A stretch of 64,000 nucleotides of DNA. It comes from JAJTHC01 sp044358835. Its GTDB lineage: Bacteria > Cyanobacteriota > Vampirovibrionia > Vampirovibrionales > JAJTHC01. Each line of letters opens with the position of its first letter. Within the stretch, counting starts at the first letter, position 1. Below are positions 35,661-42,936 of the stretch, piece by piece. The translations under genes and the position numbers were made by a program. The DNA is taken from NCBI GenBank assembly GCA_044358835.1, contig JBIKNF010000002.1:177896-241895 (forward strand). Reading direction: 5' to 3'. Under the pieces are notes generated by a model. It worked only from the letters and a program-made list of their open reading frames with translations. It was not told the DNA's origin and made no database searches.

Positions 35661-38006
35661 TTAGCCACTGCAAGAAATGCACTCATCGGGATTGTCCAAC
35701 GAGCAGGCCATCTCTTCTTCGCGTTGTTCCTTAAGCAGGGTTTTGTCCACCGTGAATTTAATGGCTTCTACCGCGGCGTTAGAACGCAAGTAGTACATGC
35801 CTGTTTTCAAGCCTGCCTTCCATGAATAGAAGTGCATGCTGGCCATTTTCGCAAAATTCGGATTCGCCAAGTGAATGTTCAAACTTTGGCTTTGGCAAAT
35901 GTACGGGCCACGATCAGCCGCCATATCAATAATGTCTCGTTGGCTAATTTCCCAAACCGTTTTGTACATGGCCTTAATCTCTTCAGGAATGTTGGGAATC
36001 GATTGCACAGAACCATTGGCGGAAATGATGCGTTGACGCATGCGTTCATCCCACAAGCCTAAGGCGATTAAATCTTTCACCAAGTACTTGTTGATAATGG
36101 TAAACTCGCCTGAAAGGACTCTTCGGGTATAGATGTTGCTGGTGTAAGGCTCGAAGCACTCGTTATTGCCCAAAATCTGCGACGTTGAAGCGGTTGGCAT
36201 AGGGGCCAACAATAAACTATTGTATAAGCCAGATGTCTTAATTTTCTTTTTTAAGGCCTTCCAGTCATAGCGTTCTTGGCTGGGATCCACCCCCCACATG
36301 TCAAACTGCAAAATACCCTCACTCGCTGGAGAACCCGCAAACGTTTGATACGCCCCATGTTCTTGAGCCAGTTCATTAGACGCTTCTAAGGCGCCGTGAT
36401 AAATCGTTTCAAAAATTTGACGATTCAATTCTTTAGCAGCCTCACTGTCAAACGGCATTTTAAGCTGTAAAAACGCATCCGCAAGACCTTGAATGCCAAT
36501 GCCAATGGGGCGATGACGCAAGTTTGAGTTCGACGTTTCTGGCAGTGGGTAATAGTTAATGTCAATAATTTTATTCAAATTACGCGTCACGACTTTTGAA
36601 ATGTAATGCAAGCGTTCAAAATCAAATTTTCCGTGAGACACAAAGCGACTAAGCGCAATACTAGCGAGGTTACACACCGCGATTTCGTCTTTCGCCGTGT
36701 ATTCCACAATTTCCGTACAGAGGTTAGAAGACTTAATGGTGCCCAGGTTTTTTTGATTGCTTTTGAGGTTACAGGCGTCTTTATACAACATATAAGGGGT
36801 GCCTGTTTCAATTTGTGATTCTAAAATAGCAAACCACAATTCACGCGCCTTCACCACACGACGAGGCTTGTCCGATTCTTCGTACTTGGTGTATAACGTT
36901 TGGAAATCTTCGCCATACACGTCTGAAAGTCCGGGGGCTTCATTCGGGCAAAATAAGGCCCAGTCCGCATCTTCTTCCACACGTTGCATAAATAAATCAG
37001 GAATCCACAAGGCCAAGAATAAATCTCGGGCTCTGAACTCTTCTTTGCCGTGATTCTTCCGTAAATCGAGAAACTCAAAAATATCGGCGTGCCACGGTTC
37101 AATGTAAATGGCAAACGCTCCTTTGCGTTTATTACCGCCTTGATCCACATAACGAGCCGTGTCGTTAAAGACACGAAGCATGGGCACAATGCCGTTGGAT
37201 GTGCCGTTGGTGCCACGAATATAACTGCCTTTTGCTCGCACATTATGGATGTGTAAGCCAATGCCTCCCGCGTTTTTGGAAATTAGCGCGGTTTGCTTGA
37301 GCGTGTCGTAAATGCCTCCAATGCTATCGTCTTGCATGCCTAGTAAGAAGCACGAAGAGAGCTGAGGGCTTGGCGTGCCTGCATTAAACAAGGTGGGCGA
37401 CGCATGGGTGAACCATTTTTCAGACATCAAGTTGTAGGTTTCAATGGCGGCATCGATGTCGCCTGCGTGAATACCCACCGAAACACGCATCCACATGTGT
37501 TGAGGGCGTTCAACGACTTGACCGTACAAACGCAACAGGTACGAACGTTCCAGCGTTTTAAAACCGAAGTAATCAAATAAATAATCACGCTCATAACGAA
37601 TGGCGGCGTCCAAACGCGCCGCGTTGGCTTGAATAAACGCGTACACTTCATCACTAATTAAGCCGGCGGGCTGTTCACTTTTCGGATCAATATACGTGTA
37701 CAAATCTTCAATCACATTACTAAACGATGCCTTCGTTTTTTTATGCAGGTTAGACACCGCCACCCGAGCCGCCAAGTTCGCATAATCGGGATGCAAAGAC
37801 GTCATGCTCGCGGCTGTTTCAGCGGCAAGTTGGTCCAACTGTTCGGTGGTAACGCCGTCGTAGATGCCGTCTACCACGCGTTTGGCAATTTCAATAGGTT
37901 CAATATAGCGATGATCCAAATCAAAGCACAGTGAATTGACACGGTCTAAAATTTCATCAAATCGAACTTCCACGCGTTGCCCATTGCGTTTGATCACGTG
38001 CATCAT
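35661..38006 (-). CDS. nrdA: Ribonucleoside-diphosphate reductase, large subunit (class I)
   Basis: Reduces ribonucleotides to deoxyribonucleotides. An N-terminal ATP-cone begins MMHVIKRNGQRVEVRFDEI. The active-site Cys blocks include LSSCFLL near residue 223 and NLCTEI near 442. PMPTASTSQILGNNECFEPY is the classical class I signature, and the C-terminal CISC pair is the redox-shuttle. The start is set at 38006 because GAGGAG precedes it; the frame extends 14 codons further. The small subunit gene nrdB is not in the window. The stop is followed at once by an ACCnnTTAAACGA motif. Confidence 0.96.
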   Translation of the reverse strand: MMHVIKRNGQRVEVRFDEILDRVNSLCFDLDHRYIEPIEIAKRVVDGIYDGVTTEQLDQLAAETAASMTSLHPDYANLAARVAVSNLHKKTKASFSNVIEDLYTYIDPKSEQPAGLISDEVYAFIQANAARLDAAIRYERDYLFDYFGFKTLERSYLLRLYGQVVERPQHMWMRVSVGIHAGDIDAAIETYNLMSEKWFTHASPTLFNAGTPSPQLSSCFLLGMQDDSIGGIYDTLKQTALISKNAGGIGLHIHNVRAKGSYIRGTNGTSNGIVPMLRVFNDTARYVDQGGNKRKGAFAIYIEPWHADIFEFLDLRKNHGKEEFRARDLFLALWIPDLFMQRVEEDADWALFCPNEAPGLSDVYGEDFQTLYTKYEESDKPRRVVKARELWFAILESQIETGTPYMLYKDACNLKSNQKNLGTIKSSNLCTEIVEYTAKDEIAVCNLASIALSRFVSHGKFDFERLHYISKVVTRNLNKIIDINYYPLPETSNSNLRHRPIGIGIQGLADAFLQLKMPFDSEAAKELNRQIFETIYHGALEASNELAQEHGAYQTFAGSPASEGILQFDMWGVDPSQERYDWKALKKKIKTSGLYNSLLLAPMPTASTSQILGNNECFEPYTSNIYTRRVLSGEFTIINKYLVKDLIALGLWDERMRQRIISANGSVQSIPNIPEEIKAMYKTVWEISQRDIIDMAADRGPYICQSQSLNIHLANPNFAKMASMHFYSWKAGLKTGMYYLRSNAAVEAIKFTVDKTLLKEQREEEMACSLDNPDECISCSG

Positions 38007-38262
38007 TAGGGGAATCTCCTCGAAGTCAAAAAATAATAGGTATGGCAATGGGATGATTAAGCCGAGCCATAAATTGTTACCTATATTTTACGCAAAGAGG
38101 TACTAAGAATGCAAGTAAAGTTCCATGTAACAGTTCATTGACTTTTTTTAAACATTCATGGTAAGAGTATTTAGCGTTTGATACTTTCTTTTACAGAAAG
38201 AGTTCCAAAAGCAGGTTTCGATTCCCGCCAAAAAATCACTAGGACGCCGATAAACTCTACGC

Positions 38263-38268
38263 TATAAT
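38263..38268 (+). promoter_or_regulatory. -10 box six bases from the start codon: leaderless transcript
   Basis: TATAAT at 38263-38268 ends six bases before ATG 38275, so transcription should begin at or near the A of the start codon. There is no ribosome-binding site. Confidence 0.6.
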
Positions 38269-38274
38269 GGGCGT

Positions 38275-39768
38275 ATGGAAAGCTCGTTTCACACTAAAAT
38301 TCAACGCCTCAAACAAAGGCTCCCCCACATAAAGTGGCTGGACTCGCCTGCCCAGCGTTTGGCATACGAACGGGATGCCAACGTGCTGATTGCCCAAGCC
38401 CCCGCAATAATTGCCTTGCCGACTTCTCCACAAGCGGTGGCAAGCGTTGTAAAAGCCTGCTACGAACTAGAACTACCCTTTACCACACGCGGAGCAGGCA
38501 CAGGTCTAGCCGCAGGAAGTGTTCCACATTCGCCCGATTGCGTGATGATTTCAACCGCACGCCTGAATCAGATTCTTCACATCGACGCGCAAAATAGAAG
38601 CGCTCACGTGCAAGCAGGCGTCGTCAATGCTGAACTCAATGAAGCCCTCGCTTCCTATGGTTTAATGTACGCCCCCGATCCATCAAGCCAAAAGGCGTGC
38701 ACGCTGGGGGGAAATTGGGCCGCCAATGCAGGAGGCGTCCATTGTATTGGCTATGGTGTGACAACAGATCACGTGCTGGCCTTGCAAGTCGTGACCCCTC
38801 AAGGCGACGTGCTATGGACTTCCCCTCCCGACTCTCAAGGCCATACCCCCCTGACTCAAGCGTTTAATGCGCTTTATTGTGGCAGTGAAGGGACGCTGGG
38901 GATTTTAACCGAAGCCGTGGTGAAATTAACGCCCTTACCTGCCCATGTGGGCGTTGGCCTTTTGGCCTTTAACAGCGTAGAATCAGCGATGAAAGCCGTT
39001 ACTTCCTTAACCGCCAGTGGCCTTTCCCCCAAGGCCGTTGAGTTTATGGATGCGCTTACCATTCGATGCGTGAACCAGACCTTCCACGTCGGCCTGCCTG
39101 AAGAAGCTAAAGGGGTTTTACTCATTGAACTGGCCTATTATTACGAAGCAGAACTTCAAGAAGCGTTTCAGGCCTTACATAACTTGGTACAGGGCTGGAA
39201 CGCCCTTTCCTTTGTTTGGGAAACATCCCCCCAGCGTCGTGACGACTTGTGGAAGGCTCGCAAGGGGGCGGTCGCCAGTTATGGGCAACTTTCGCCGATG
39301 TTTTATATTTTAGACAGCGTCATTCCTCGTTCAGCCTTGCCTGAAGTGCTTCAACAGATCGACGCCATTTCAAAAGCAGTTGATTTGCCGATTGCAAACG
39401 TCTTTCATGCAGGAGACGGGAATTTGCATCCGCATTTGATGTTTGACAACACGCACGAATCCACCCTTGCTCGGGTCAAGGCGGGGGCGGATGCGATTTT
39501 TGAACTCTGCTTAGCAGTGGGTGGGGTATTAAGTGGGGAACATGGCATTGGGCTTGAAAAAGTGGCCCACATGGTAGAACAATTTGACCAAGCCAGTTTA
39601 GACGCTCAGCGGGCACTGTGGCAAGCCATTGATTTTAAGGGTTTAGCCAACCCCATGAAGCAATTGCCTCAAAAAAACTGTTGTGGGGGGGCGGGTCATT
39701 CGCATGGGGTAGCGCAGGCCAAAGGGCTTTCGGTAGAAGGCTTAGGGCACCAAGGCCTGTGGATTTAA
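38275..39768 (+). CDS. glcD: FAD-linked oxidase, glycolate/D-lactate dehydrogenase-like
   Basis: A 497-residue VAO/PCMH flavoprotein that oxidises glycolate or D-lactate. The FAD-binding part shows TRGAGTGLAAG near residue 78, PDPSSQKACTLGGNWAANAGG near 138 and YCGSEGTLGI near 200. The C-terminal FAD-oxidase domain has VFHAGDGNLHPH near 380 and GGVLSGEHGIGLEK near 418. The His-rich end may bind metal. No GlcE or GlcF genes are adjacent, so a single-subunit enzyme is likely. The mRNA appears leaderless. Confidence 0.9.
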   Translation: MESSFHTKIQRLKQRLPHIKWLDSPAQRLAYERDANVLIAQAPAIIALPTSPQAVASVVKACYELELPFTTRGAGTGLAAGSVPHSPDCVMISTARLNQILHIDAQNRSAHVQAGVVNAELNEALASYGLMYAPDPSSQKACTLGGNWAANAGGVHCIGYGVTTDHVLALQVVTPQGDVLWTSPPDSQGHTPLTQAFNALYCGSEGTLGILTEAVVKLTPLPAHVGVGLLAFNSVESAMKAVTSLTASGLSPKAVEFMDALTIRCVNQTFHVGLPEEAKGVLLIELAYYYEAELQEAFQALHNLVQGWNALSFVWETSPQRRDDLWKARKGAVASYGQLSPMFYILDSVIPRSALPEVLQQIDAISKAVDLPIANVFHAGDGNLHPHLMFDNTHESTLARVKAGADAIFELCLAVGGVLSGEHGIGLEKVAHMVEQFDQASLDAQRALWQAIDFKGLANPMKQLPQKNCCGGAGHSHGVAQAKGLSVEGLGHQGLWI

Positions 39769-39881
39769 TAAAGGCTTTTTGGTGAAACTACGACTTCCAA
39801 GCAGAAGCTTCTGTAGTGAAAAGTCAGGGGCTTAATCCTTAAAACAAAATTAAGATTGTTTTATGCTGCTTAGGCCTCTTT

Positions 39882-39898
39882 TGTAACATCATGTAACA
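39882..39898 (+). promoter_or_regulatory. TGTAACA-N3-TGTAACA direct-repeat box
   Basis: Exact 10-base-period direct repeat, the reverse complement of the box at 15718-15734. It sits in the 327-base gap between glcD and the gene at 40096, otherwise AT-rich and without a gene. Confidence 0.4.
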
Positions 39899-40095
39899 AA
39901 TTAGAGTTATAGAGTAAATAACAATCTTAATAAATACTTTATTACAGTAAGAAATCCCCCTCCATTCAGAAAAAGCTTAAACCAACGCTTTTTTTCCTGG
40001 TTCATCCATTTCCCTGTTCTCTCGTGTGAATCCTTCGCCTATTCACCACAAAACGCAACACTAACATTTTTTATCAAAGAAAGCACCCTGTAACG

Positions 40096-40425
40096 ATGTC
40101 TTTTGTAACCAATAATGCCATTTCATATATGTATGCCGCGCAACTTTTTGATTTGCGATGGGAACAACAATTGATCAATATGGCTGCAATGAATATAAAT
40201 AATCAGAAAAATTCATATCAACAGTTAGGTCAAAATATCCAACCCGGTACAGCCCAATATGTTCAGTATCAAGAAATGTTGCGAAATATTATGCTGACTG
40301 AAAAGGCTTTAACTCTACGTTTAAAACAACTTCAAGACACCATACAAATGGTTGAAGCTGCACAAAAAGGTACTGAAGAAGTGGCGAAAAAAAGTATGGA
40401 AAGAACGATGAGCTTTTTTGCATAG
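40096..40425 (+). CDS. Small coiled-coil protein
   Basis: A 109-residue, Gln/Asn/Met-rich protein. Residues 60-100 form a strong heptad helix (EMLRNIMLTEKALTLRLKQLQ). Two helices and no signal sequence suggest a helical-hairpin protein of the kind found in secretion or filament systems, but no such genes are nearby. AT-rich compared with neighbours. The GTAACG just before the ATG is not a good ribosome-binding site. The family is unknown. Confidence 0.6.
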   Translation: MSFVTNNAISYMYAAQLFDLRWEQQLINMAAMNINNQKNSYQQLGQNIQPGTAQYVQYQEMLRNIMLTEKALTLRLKQLQDTIQMVEAAQKGTEEVAKKSMERTMSFFA

Positions 40426-40547
40426 TCTACAAAGCACAGAGCGTTCTATATCACGAGGTAAGTATGGAGTCCCTTCGGGGTCTTGGTGCAAGATCGAACT
40501 AGCCGGCACGTTGAGACACCCATTTCCGCCATGTTGAGGGACAAGAG

Positions 40548-40699
40548 CTATAGTGTTCGAAAGATAAAACGGTCTATGGTCTTTTCGTTTTCGCTACGAT
40601 TTTTTTTGCTTGGTTATGTAAGTCTGTGTACACGCCCGCACAAAAAACCGAGGCTCCTAGAATAGCCTCATCGCCTGTTTTATCTTTCGAACACTATAG
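40548..40699. repeat. Intergenic element copy B (conserved core in perfect inverted repeats)
   Basis: A 23-base perfect inverted repeat (40548-40570 and 40677-40699, CTATAGTGTTCGAAAGATAA...) frames the same core as copy A. The right arm also occurs at 31702-31720 beside the composite element. Confidence 0.8.
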
Positions 40700-40704
40700 A
40701 GGCG

Positions 40705-40839
40705 TCAACGACAAGGGCTAGTTGCCTTCACAACAGCATCGAAATCTCCAGTACCTTGGCGTAACACATCGCGACTCGTTAAGGGAGCATCCAACAAAAA
40801 CACACACTGATATTGGGTCAGGAATCTCTCGTTTCTCAT
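40705..40839 (-). pseudogene. Short reading frame or gene remnant next to element B
   Basis: Minus-strand frame of 44 residues from ATG 40839 (open upstream to about 40872), reading FLTQYQCVFLLDAPLTSRDV in its middle, with protein-like composition. It stops five bases beyond the right arm of element B. No ribosome-binding site is clear, and no domain is recognised. Either a small gene or the tail of a lost one. Confidence 0.3.
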
Positions 40840-40917
40840 TTCACCTACCCATACTTTAGAGTCTGATAATATATATTATGTTCTAATGTTTTAAAAGGGG
40901 TGAGAACAACTAAAACT

Positions 40918-40995
40918 ATGCGAAAATCAAAAAAGAAGGTTTATCACTCATCCTTAAAACAAACCCAGCATATGCTGGGTTTGTTTTATTTCTAA
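40918..40995 (+). ncRNA. Possible small transcript ending in perfect palindrome
   Basis: An AT-rich promoter-like stretch (ATAATATATATTATG, 40867-40881) is followed by a short frame (ATG 40918, 25 codons) that runs through the terminator. A short RNA is more likely than the peptide. A 17-base match to the promoter-like region occurs inverted at about 45183. Confidence 0.2.
40957..40988. terminator. Bidirectional terminator, 32-base perfect palindrome
   Basis: AAAACAAACCCAGCAT and its exact complement ATGCTGGGTTTGTTTT are adjacent. A-run and T-run at the ends make it work in both directions, closing the trp genes on the minus strand. Confidence 0.85.
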
Positions 40996-41082
40996 CTACG
41001 CCTTCTTGCGAGGGGGCGTCTTGCCCCAGTCGTGAAACGACGCCACAAACTCCTTGGGATCCAAACTCGATTTATCGTTCAA
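40996..41082 (-). CDS. 28-residue peptide coupled to trpD
   Basis: A TTG start overlaps the trpD stop as TTGA, with a G-run just upstream. The frame reads NDKSSLDPKEFVASFHDWGK and ends PPRKKA at TAG 40996. It ends immediately before the terminator, so it fills exactly the space between trpD and the end of the transcript. Protein-like composition supports translation; function unknown. A frameshifted continuation of TrpD is another possibility. Confidence 0.35.
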   Translation of the reverse strand: MNDKSSLDPKEFVASFHDWGKTPPRKKA

Positions 41083-42107
41083 GCCCCCCAGCGACGCAGC
41101 ACCTGCGAAAAATGCTGATAAAAACGACGCACCGCCCCTGACGCCAACGCGTCCTTCACCACCGCCGTTGCAGAAGCCAACGACTCATGCGGATGCACCA
41201 ACTGCCACGCCAAGCCCGCATTCAACACCACCTGCCAATAGGCCAAACTCGCCGCATCGTGACCTTCAATCATGTCAAAAAAGCGTTGCCGATTCGCGTG
41301 AGGCGACAGATCGAGGGCGGGGGCGCTTTCGATGACGTCTGATGGGGTTAAAAATGGCGCCAGCTCTAGCATTAAAGGCCGTTTTTTACCGATGTACAAG
41401 CCCTTGGTGCTCAGCTGTGGATGCCCTTCATCTAGCCCGTTAGACGCCCTCACCAGCAGGCTGTAAACGTTCGCTAAATCAGGCGTTTCCAGTAATTCAC
41501 CCAGCGGAAGCATCAAGCCTGGGTGTGAACAACCCAGCAGTCGATGCGTGGGGCAAGTCGGATTCAACAACGGCCCCAAGAAGTTAAACGCCGTGGGATG
41601 CCCAAGCTGCTTGCGAAAGGGGGCAAGCTTTGCCAAGCGGGGGTAGACTTGTGGAGCCATTAAAAACGACAAGCCTGTCTCTTCAAGTAACGGGAAAACG
41701 GCGTGATTGGCTAAAGGCGTCGGCACGCCCAAGGCTTCTAAAAAATCAAAGCTCCCTGAGGCGGAAGTCGCCGCACGATTGCCAAACTTCAACACAGGCA
41801 CGCCTAAGCTTGCCAGCACAAAGGCCACGGCAGTCGATGTATTAAAACTTGAAAGGCCACTGCCTCCCGTCCCGCAGGTGTCTAGCAGGATGCTTGGTTT
41901 TTGTGGAAAGGTTTGAAAGTCGCGAACTTGACGGGACCAGATCGCGCTATGTAACAAGCGTAAAGCTTCTGGAGTAAGCGTTTGGGGGTGAAGACTCTTG
42001 AGGCGTTGAAGCATCAGGGCGTCGTCTTCTTGAGCGTCTAAAAAACGATGGATTGACGTGGTTTCAGCCAACCACGCAAGCGTGTCGGGGAGGTTCACGG
42101 CGCCCAT
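41079..42107 (-). CDS. trpD: Anthranilate phosphoribosyltransferase
   Basis: Joins anthranilate to PRPP in tryptophan synthesis. The PRPP-binding DTCGTGGSGLSSFNTSTAVAFV is at about residues 71-92 (given in part). KFGNRAATSASGSFDFLEALG follows near 107, and HPTAFNFLGPLLNP near 150. Length 342 is normal. It overlaps trpG by TAATG, so the two are co-translated. The C-terminal helix ends QVLRRWGA. Confidence 0.95.
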   Translation of the reverse strand: MGAVNLPDTLAWLAETTSIHRFLDAQEDDALMLQRLKSLHPQTLTPEALRLLHSAIWSRQVRDFQTFPQKPSILLDTCGTGGSGLSSFNTSTAVAFVLASLGVPVLKFGNRAATSASGSFDFLEALGVPTPLANHAVFPLLEETGLSFLMAPQVYPRLAKLAPFRKQLGHPTAFNFLGPLLNPTCPTHRLLGCSHPGLMLPLGELLETPDLANVYSLLVRASNGLDEGHPQLSTKGLYIGKKRPLMLELAPFLTPSDVIESAPALDLSPHANRQRFFDMIEGHDAASLAYWQVVLNAGLAWQLVHPHESLASATAVVKDALASGAVRRFYQHFSQVLRRWGA

Positions 42108-42700
42108 TAAACACGTTCCACAAAGTTTTGAAGCAGGCGCTGTCCTTCAGGCGTACCGATACTTTCAGGGTGAAATTGTACGCCGTACAAGGGCAGCGAT
42201 GTATGTTGCACGCCCATAATTAAGCCGTGGGTTTTGTCCTTACACGTAACTTTAAGCACGCTGGGCAAGGTGGCCTCTTCCACGACTAAAGAATGGTAAC
42301 GCATGGCTTGAAAGGGGCGAGGCATGCCCACAAAAAGGGGGCAGTCTTCATCTAACACGTCTATTTCAGACGTTTTGCCATGAACGATGGCAGGGGCCTG
42401 CACGACGTTGGCGCCATAGACGCTTGAAAGCCCTTGATGCCCCAAACACACGCCCAAAATCGGGATGCCGTGCGTGGCTTGTGTGGCGATGAGGTCTCGG
42501 CAAACGCCAAAATCGCTCGCTACATCGGGGTGGCCAGGCCCTGGGGACAAGATGATTTTTTCTGGCTGAAGGGCCAGTAGTTCTTCACAGGTTTTTTCGT
42601 CATTACGAAACACCCACACCGGCACCGCACTGATTGCCTGCACCATTTGAAAGAGGTTGAAGGTGAATGAATCGTAGTTGTCAATTAACACAATGGGCAT
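42107..42700 (-). CDS. trpG: Anthranilate synthase, glutamine amidotransferase component
   Basis: Supplies ammonia from glutamine to anthranilate synthase (or aminodeoxychorismate synthase). MPIVLIDNYDSFTFNLFQ is the standard start. ILSPGPGHPD is near residue 50, the nucleophile Cys lies in ILGVCLGHQ near 80, and the His-Glu pair in GVQFHPESIGT near 172. The frame is open 52 codons further upstream, through a palindromic repeat, but AGGAG nine bases before ATG 42700 and homology settle the start. The large subunit trpE is not in the window. Confidence 0.95.
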   Translation of the reverse strand: MPIVLIDNYDSFTFNLFQMVQAISAVPVWVFRNDEKTCEELLALQPEKIILSPGPGHPDVASDFGVCRDLIATQATHGIPILGVCLGHQGLSSVYGANVVQAPAIVHGKTSEIDVLDEDCPLFVGMPRPFQAMRYHSLVVEEATLPSVLKVTCKDKTHGLIMGVQHTSLPLYGVQFHPESIGTPEGQRLLQNFVERV

Positions 42701-42740
42701 GGGCCACACTCCTTTAGCATTCGCGAAAACAAAATGCCTT

Positions 42741-42845
42741 GTTCCTTCTCCCTTTGGGAGAAGGTTAGGATGAGGGAAACACTCGCTAAAATGGGTATCG
42801 CCGATTCCCTCACCCCAGCCCTCTCCCAAAGGGAGAGGGAGCAAA
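42741..42845. repeat. Inverted REP-like doublet upstream of trpG
   Basis: Two palindromes (CCTTCTCCCTTTGGGAGAAGG and CCCTCTCCCAAAGGGAGAGGG) in opposite orientation, about 35 bases apart, the same family as in metH. They occupy the trpG leader region and the space to the divergent gene at 42937. Confidence 0.9.
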
Positions 42846-42936
42846 GCTACTTTCACAGCGCTTTTGTACTTTACTACTCTAGCACAAAAATAACTTCACT
42901 GGGCTTTATGCCACTAAGAAATAAGGATGATGTTTC

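Noticed and set aside
38049..38274. NrdR boxes upstream of nrdA
   Set aside because: No pair of sites resembling the NrdR consensus could be found; only scattered GTAACA-like strings.
40426..40547. Hairpin-rich stretch as a tRNA-like or transfer-messenger RNA
   Set aside because: Short stems (CCC-TTCG-GGG, CTT-AAG) exist but no cloverleaf or tmRNA features.
42701..42856. 52-residue N-terminal extension of TrpG through the palindromes
   Set aside because: A good ribosome-binding site and the family start MPIVLIDNYDSF place translation at 42700; the repeat here is leader DNA.
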